A DNA stretch of 64,000 nucleotides from Sulfitobacter sp. EhC04 (GTDB lineage: Bacteria > Pseudomonadota > Alphaproteobacteria > Rhodobacterales > Rhodobacteraceae). Position 1 is the first letter of the stretch. Every line of letters begins with the position of its first letter. The position numbers were made by a program, and so were the translations under genes. Below the pieces are notes generated by a model. That model was not told where the DNA came from. It worked only from the letters and a program-made list of their open reading frames with translations, and did not search any database. Shown one piece after another: positions 60,260-64,000 of the stretch. Location: contig NZ_LXYI01000028.1 of NCBI RefSeq assembly GCF_001650875.1, forward strand, positions 1-64,000, read 5' to 3'.

Positions 60260-61501
60260 ATGAGTAAGTGTCTCGCTGCATCGATCCTGATCCTTGCTGC
60301 ATTTTTCAGTTCTTTCCCTGCAACTCATGCCGAGGAAACCGCCCTCTTCAGATTGACCGACCGTGCAGCACCGGTCGGCATCAGTGCCCGTGAACCATCA
60401 CTTGCAACCTTGCCGGATGGCCGGATCATATTGAGCTGGACAGAAGAAAACGGAGCCGAAGCGGAAGTTCGCATGGCCATACTCGATGGCAGTGAGTGGT
60501 CGGACGCTCGCACAATTCATAAATCGTCAAAGATTTACATCAACTGGGCCGATTTCCCATCGGTAGCGGTACTGGCCGATGGTGGACTGGCGGCACAATG
60601 GCTGAAACTGAATGGGGAAGGTGACTACCAGTATGACGTCAATATCGCTTTTTCCATGGATGAGGGCAGAAGCTGGACGGAACCGCTTATTCCGCACGAT
60701 GACAGATCTCAACGCGAGCACGGTTTTGTTTCGTTAATTCCCGATCAGTTTGGCGGGTTGACGGCGCTGTGGCTGGATGGCCGGGAGTATGACAATCAGA
60801 CAGAAGGCGAAAGCTTCGAGAATGCGATGCAGCTGCGCGCGCGACAGGTCGACTCTGACGGAGCGATGAAGCCAGAAAGCCTGTTGGACGCGCGCGCTTG
60901 TACTTGTTGTCAGACGTCCGCAGCGCGGACCGCCTCGGGCGATTTCGTGGCGGTCTATCGTGATCGAACCGCCGAGGAAATCCGCGATATTTCGATTGTC
61001 CGATCTATCGGAGGGGAATGGACGCAACCCCTCACTGTTCACAACGACGGATGGGAAATTGCCGGCTGCCCCGTAAATGGCCCAGCCATTGATGCGATCG
61101 GCGACAAGGCAACCGTCATCTGGTTTACTGCAGCATCAGACGAACCGAGGGTTCGTATTGCCTTTTCGGACGATGGAGGAATGCAGTTCGACGAACCGCT
61201 CCGCCTCGACCTCGGCGCGGCCTCGGGTCGGGTCGATGTTCTGCAAATGCTGGATGGAAGCGTTTTGGCACTCTGGATGGAATATGTGAGTGGCGGTGAG
61301 GCGATCGTTCTGTGCCATGTATCCCGTGGTACCGGATGCGCCGCGCCCCAGGCTCTCTACGTCAATCGGGGTGCTGGATCGGTCGGCTTTCCGCGAATGA
61401 CACGCGGAGAAGCCGGTGCATTTGTGGCCTGGACCCAACCGACAGGAGCTTCAGACAGAAGCACCACAGTCCGCGTGGTCGAAGTTGCGCTGGCGCCATG
61501 A
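60260..61501 (+). CDS. BNR/sialidase-like β-propeller protein
   Basis: A 413-aa exported protein. A signal (SILILAAFFSSFPATHAEE) is followed by repeated Asp-box-like segments typical of six-bladed sialidase propellers (FSMDEGRSWTEPL; FSDDGGMQFDEPL). The cysteine motifs CTCCQTSAARTASG and IAGCPVNGPAIDAIGD are characteristic of a copper-associated branch rather than true sialidases, whose catalytic Arg triad is not evident. A metal-binding role is inferred from position. The start is ATG at 60260. The stretch 60164-60259 shows no gene. Confidence 0.72.
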   Translation: MSKCLAASILILAAFFSSFPATHAEETALFRLTDRAAPVGISAREPSLATLPDGRIILSWTEENGAEAEVRMAILDGSEWSDARTIHKSSKIYINWADFPSVAVLADGGLAAQWLKLNGEGDYQYDVNIAFSMDEGRSWTEPLIPHDDRSQREHGFVSLIPDQFGGLTALWLDGREYDNQTEGESFENAMQLRARQVDSDGAMKPESLLDARACTCCQTSAARTASGDFVAVYRDRTAEEIRDISIVRSIGGEWTQPLTVHNDGWEIAGCPVNGPAIDAIGDKATVIWFTAASDEPRVRIAFSDDGGMQFDEPLRLDLGAASGRVDVLQMLDGSVLALWMEYVSGGEAIVLCHVSRGTGCAAPQALYVNRGAGSVGFPRMTRGEAGAFVAWTQPTGASDRSTTVRVVEVALAP

Positions 61502-61544
61502 ATTGCAGCGACCATTTGAATGTGCCCGTTCTTCCTTAATTCCG

Positions 61545-64000
61545 CTACACCTGCTCTGCGGCCCGGTCGAGAGGCCAATGATCCGCGGCGACAGTTTTCT
61601 TCAGGCTCCAGCCCTTGATGATACCGTAGACCGCCGGAATCACGATCAGGGTCAGTAAGGTGGACGACACCATCCCGCCGATCATCGGGACGGCGATGCG
61701 CTGCATGATTTCAGAGCCTGTGCCGTGCGCCCAAAGGATCGGCATCAGGCCCGCCATGATCGCTACAACCGTCATCATCTTGGGGCGCACTCGATCTACT
61801 GCACCCACCATGATCGCGGCGTAAAGTTCGTCGCGGGTCAGGTCCCGACCGTCCGCGCGGTCACGCGCTTCATTCAACGCCTGATCGAGATAGATCAACA
61901 TGATCACCCCGGTTTCAGCCGCCACCCCGGCCAGCGCGATAAACCCGACGGCCACCGCAACTGACATATTGAAGCCCATGAACCACATGAGCCAGATGCC
62001 ACCTACCAAAGCGAAGGGCAGCGACAGCATCACGATCAAGGTTTCCGTCAGGCGGCGGAAGTTTAGGTAAAGCAGCAGGAAGATCAGCGCCAGTGTCAGC
62101 GGCACAACGGTGGCCAGCCGCTGTTTCGCACGTTCAAGATATTCGAACTGGCCGCTCCAGCCCAGGGAATAGCCAGGTGGCAGGGTGACGGAGGTCGCGA
62201 CTGCCGCTTGAGCTTCCGCCACGTAGCCGCCTAGATCGCGTCCGATGATATCGACGAAGATATAGACGGCAAGCTGTCCGTTTTCGGTCCGGATCGAAGT
62301 GGCGCCACGGGTGCGTTCGATGGTGGCCACATCTCCCAGCGGAATGGTGCCTCCGTCCGGCAGTGCAACCTGAACCTCACGCCCGATGGCCTCCGGATCT
62401 GACCTCAGGGTCGCCGGATAACGCACAGCGACGTCGTAGCGCTCGCGGCCCTCGACGGTCTGCGTGATCGCCTTGGCTCCCAGGGCCATGCCGATCACCT
62501 CTTGCACATCCTGCACCGACAGGCCGTAGCGGCCAGGCGCCGTACGGTCCGGGGTGATGTCGAGGTAATAGCCGCCGATCACCCGTTCGGCATAGGCGCT
62601 GGTCGTTCCGGGCACCGTGCGTACCACGGCTTCGACCTCGCGGGCGACCTTTTCCATCTCGGTCAGACTCGTGCCATAAACCTTGATGCCCACCGGCGTG
62701 CGGATACCGGTGGATAGCATGTCGATCCGGGCGCGGATCGGCATGGTCCAGGCGTTCGATACGCCGGGAAATTGCAGCGCGGCGTCCATTTCCTGCCGCA
62801 GGCTTTCGGTGGTGACACCGGGGCGCCACTCTGCCTCGGGTCGTAGCTGGATGATGGTTTCGAACATTTCAGTTGGCGCGGGGTCTGTGGCAGTCAATGC
62901 ACGTCCCGCCTTGCCGAACACCGACAGCACCTCGGGGAAGGTCTTGATGATGCGGTCCTGTGTTTGCATCAACTCTGCCGCCTTCGTCACAGACAAGCCG
63001 GGCAAAGTCGTCGGCATATACATCAAGGTGCCCTCGTTCAGGACAGGCATGAACTCCGACCCCAGCTGCCGCGCGGGCCAGATCGTAACGATCAAGGCGA
63101 ACAGCGCCACGATGATGGTGAGGCTTTTGGCCTTCAGCACCGCGCGGATGATCGGGCGGTAGACGGCGATCAGCGCGCGATTCACCGGATTCCTGTGTTC
63201 AGGGATGATCCGGCCGCGCACGAAGACCACCATCAGCGCAGGCACCAGCGTCACCGACAGGAAAGCAGCCGCCGTCATCGAAAATGTCTTGGTATAGGCC
63301 AGGGGGCCGAACATGCGTCCCTCCTGTCCTTCCAATGCAAAGATCGGCAGGAAAGACACGGAAATGATCAGCAGACTAAAGAACAGCGCCGGGCCGACCT
63401 CGCTTGCGGCTTCGATCAGCACCTCGATGCGGGGCTTGTCGGGGGCGGCACGTTCCAGATGCTTGTGCGCGTTCTCGATCATCACGATGGCGGCGTCGAT
63501 CATCGCGCCGATGGCAATCGCAATGCCGCCAAGGCTCATGATGTTGGCACCGATCCCGAGAAATTTCATTGCGGTGAACGCCATCAGCAGACCCACCGGC
63601 AGCATGATAATAGCCACAAGGGCAGAGCGGACGTGCAGCAGAAAAATGATCGTGACTCCGGCCACGACGAGACTTTCTTCGAGAAGCGTGGTTTTCAGCG
63701 TCTTGATCGCCGACAGGATCAGGTTGGACCTGTCATAGACCGGTACGATGTCGACCCGGTCAGGCAGGCTTTGAGCCACCACGCCCAGTTCTGATTTGGC
63801 GTTTTCGATCACATCCAGTGCATTGGCACCCACCCGTTGCAGCACGATGCCACTGGCGACCTCGCCCTCACCGTTCAACTCGGCGATGCCGCGGCGTTCA
63901 TTGGGGACGATTTCGACCCGCGCGACATCTTTCAGGTTGATCGGCACCCCGCCGATACTGCGCAGGGTGATGTTGCCGATATCCTCGGTTCCCGCCAGAT
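61545..64000 (-). CDS. cusA: CusA/CzcA-type heavy-metal RND pump (N-terminal part beyond the window)
   Basis: An open reading of more than 815 codons continuing past the right edge; the usual length is about 1040-1070 aa, so about 230 N-terminal residues are missing. RND features: SLGGIAIAIGAMIDAAIVMI with the proton-relay Asp, IFALEGQEGRMFGPLAYTKT, GLSVQDVQEVIGMALGAKAI and the C-terminal VGFIALAGVAAETGVIMLIY. Residues of heavy-metal pumps, such as SGIRTP-type AWTMPIRARIDMLSTGIRTP with Met residues, are kept. It exports Cu+/Ag+ (or divalent metals) from the periplasm. Its adaptor would be to the right. Confidence 0.93.
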   Translation of the reverse strand, partial: LAGTEDIGNITLRSIGGVPINLKDVARVEIVPNERRGIAELNGEGEVASGIVLQRVGANALDVIENAKSELGVVAQSLPDRVDIVPVYDRSNLILSAIKTLKTTLLEESLVVAGVTIIFLLHVRSALVAIIMLPVGLLMAFTAMKFLGIGANIMSLGGIAIAIGAMIDAAIVMIENAHKHLERAAPDKPRIEVLIEAASEVGPALFFSLLIISVSFLPIFALEGQEGRMFGPLAYTKTFSMTAAAFLSVTLVPALMVVFVRGRIIPEHRNPVNRALIAVYRPIIRAVLKAKSLTIIVALFALIVTIWPARQLGSEFMPVLNEGTLMYMPTTLPGLSVTKAAELMQTQDRIIKTFPEVLSVFGKAGRALTATDPAPTEMFETIIQLRPEAEWRPGVTTESLRQEMDAALQFPGVSNAWTMPIRARIDMLSTGIRTPVGIKVYGTSLTEMEKVAREVEAVVRTVPGTTSAYAERVIGGYYLDITPDRTAPGRYGLSVQDVQEVIGMALGAKAITQTVEGRERYDVAVRYPATLRSDPEAIGREVQVALPDGGTIPLGDVATIERTRGATSIRTENGQLAVYIFVDIIGRDLGGYVAEAQAAVATSVTLPPGYSLGWSGQFEYLERAKQRLATVVPLTLALIFLLLYLNFRRLTETLIVMLSLPFALVGGIWLMWFMGFNMSVAVAVGFIALAGVAAETGVIMLIYLDQALNEARDRADGRDLTRDELYAAIMVGAVDRVRPKMMTVVAIMAGLMPILWAHGTGSEIMQRIAVPMIGGMVSSTLLTLIVIPAVYGIIKGWSLKKTVAADHWPLDRAAEQV

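Noticed and set aside
60260-61501. Sialic-acid metabolism gene
   Set aside because: No sialic-acid uptake or catabolic genes are near, and cysteine motifs and neighbours point to metals.

Overview
The window reads as high-GC alphaproteobacterial DNA, most likely Rhodobacterales (roseobacter type). That placement rests on protein flavour (TAXI-type TRAP transporter, Tat-exported copper oxidases, DoxX/HupE proteins) and compact operons, not on any phylogenetic marker; no rRNA or tRNA was seen. The density of nested mobile elements and metal/aromatic accessory genes suggests a plasmid, chromid or genomic island.

Layout. (1) 1-6.6 kb, mobile-element wreckage: a Tn7/Tn5053-like tniA-tniB-tniQ element (tni-1) sits in an IS3-family orfB, which is also split by an IS110-family (IS1111-like) element; beyond lie a resolvase stub with a palindromic res-like site and a LysR stub. 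(2) 6.6-16.8 kb, an aromatic-acid operon: TRAP-TAXI uptake, aryl-CoA ligase, salicylyl-CoA 5-hydroxylase-like monooxygenase, thioesterase, gentisate dioxygenase, two maleylpyruvate isomerases, fumarylpyruvate hydrolase and an IclR regulator. (3) 17.3-20.6 kb, acyl-CoA dehydrogenase plus class III CoA-transferase with a divergent LysR. (4) 20.7-26.9 kb, a second tni element (tni-2) between IS66 and ISNCY fragments, then an IS30 element, GntR and IS3 remnants. (5) 26.9-33.1 kb, a probable quinone/electrophile-stress operon (GST, NmrA-type reductase, DUF5519-like protein, LigB-type dioxygenase, DoxX) opposite an HxlR regulator, then two TetR genes and an RND adaptor cut short by a third tni element (tni-3, 33.1-36.6 kb). 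(6) 36.8-40.3 kb, a nickel/cobalt module: NreB-like exporter, CsoR/RcnR-type repressor with a clear palindromic operator, His-rich protein, HupE and a membrane-anchored protein. (7) 40.4-64 kb, a large copper-resistance and periplasmic thiol-redox island: two multicopper oxidases, DUF411, cytochromes c, TlpA/DsbE thioredoxins, SCO, CcdA, permease, glutaredoxin-MauE fusion, DUF305, CueR, CopA, CopZ, TolC-like protein, cupredoxins, a CusF fusion, a BNR/sialidase-like protein and a CusA pump running off the right edge.

How it works together. The aromatic operon imports an aromatic acid, probably activates it to a CoA ester, hydroxylates it to gentisyl-CoA, releases gentisate and degrades that to fumarate and pyruvate. 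The copper island combines cytosolic export (CopZ, CopA under CueR-type promoters), periplasmic oxidation and binding (oxidases, cupredoxins, CusF), trans-envelope efflux (CusA, TolC-like protein) and a membrane thiol relay (CcdA, TlpA, DsbE, SCO) that probably handles copper and cysteine redox state.

The most unusual signals are: three diverged, cargo-free tniABQ transposons, each with 20-bp-period repeats at its ends and none with a recognisable target duplication; structured flanks of the IS110 element that could encode a bridge RNA; and the CcdA/TlpA/SCO/cytochrome/small-protein copper cluster with several uncharacterised membrane proteins.
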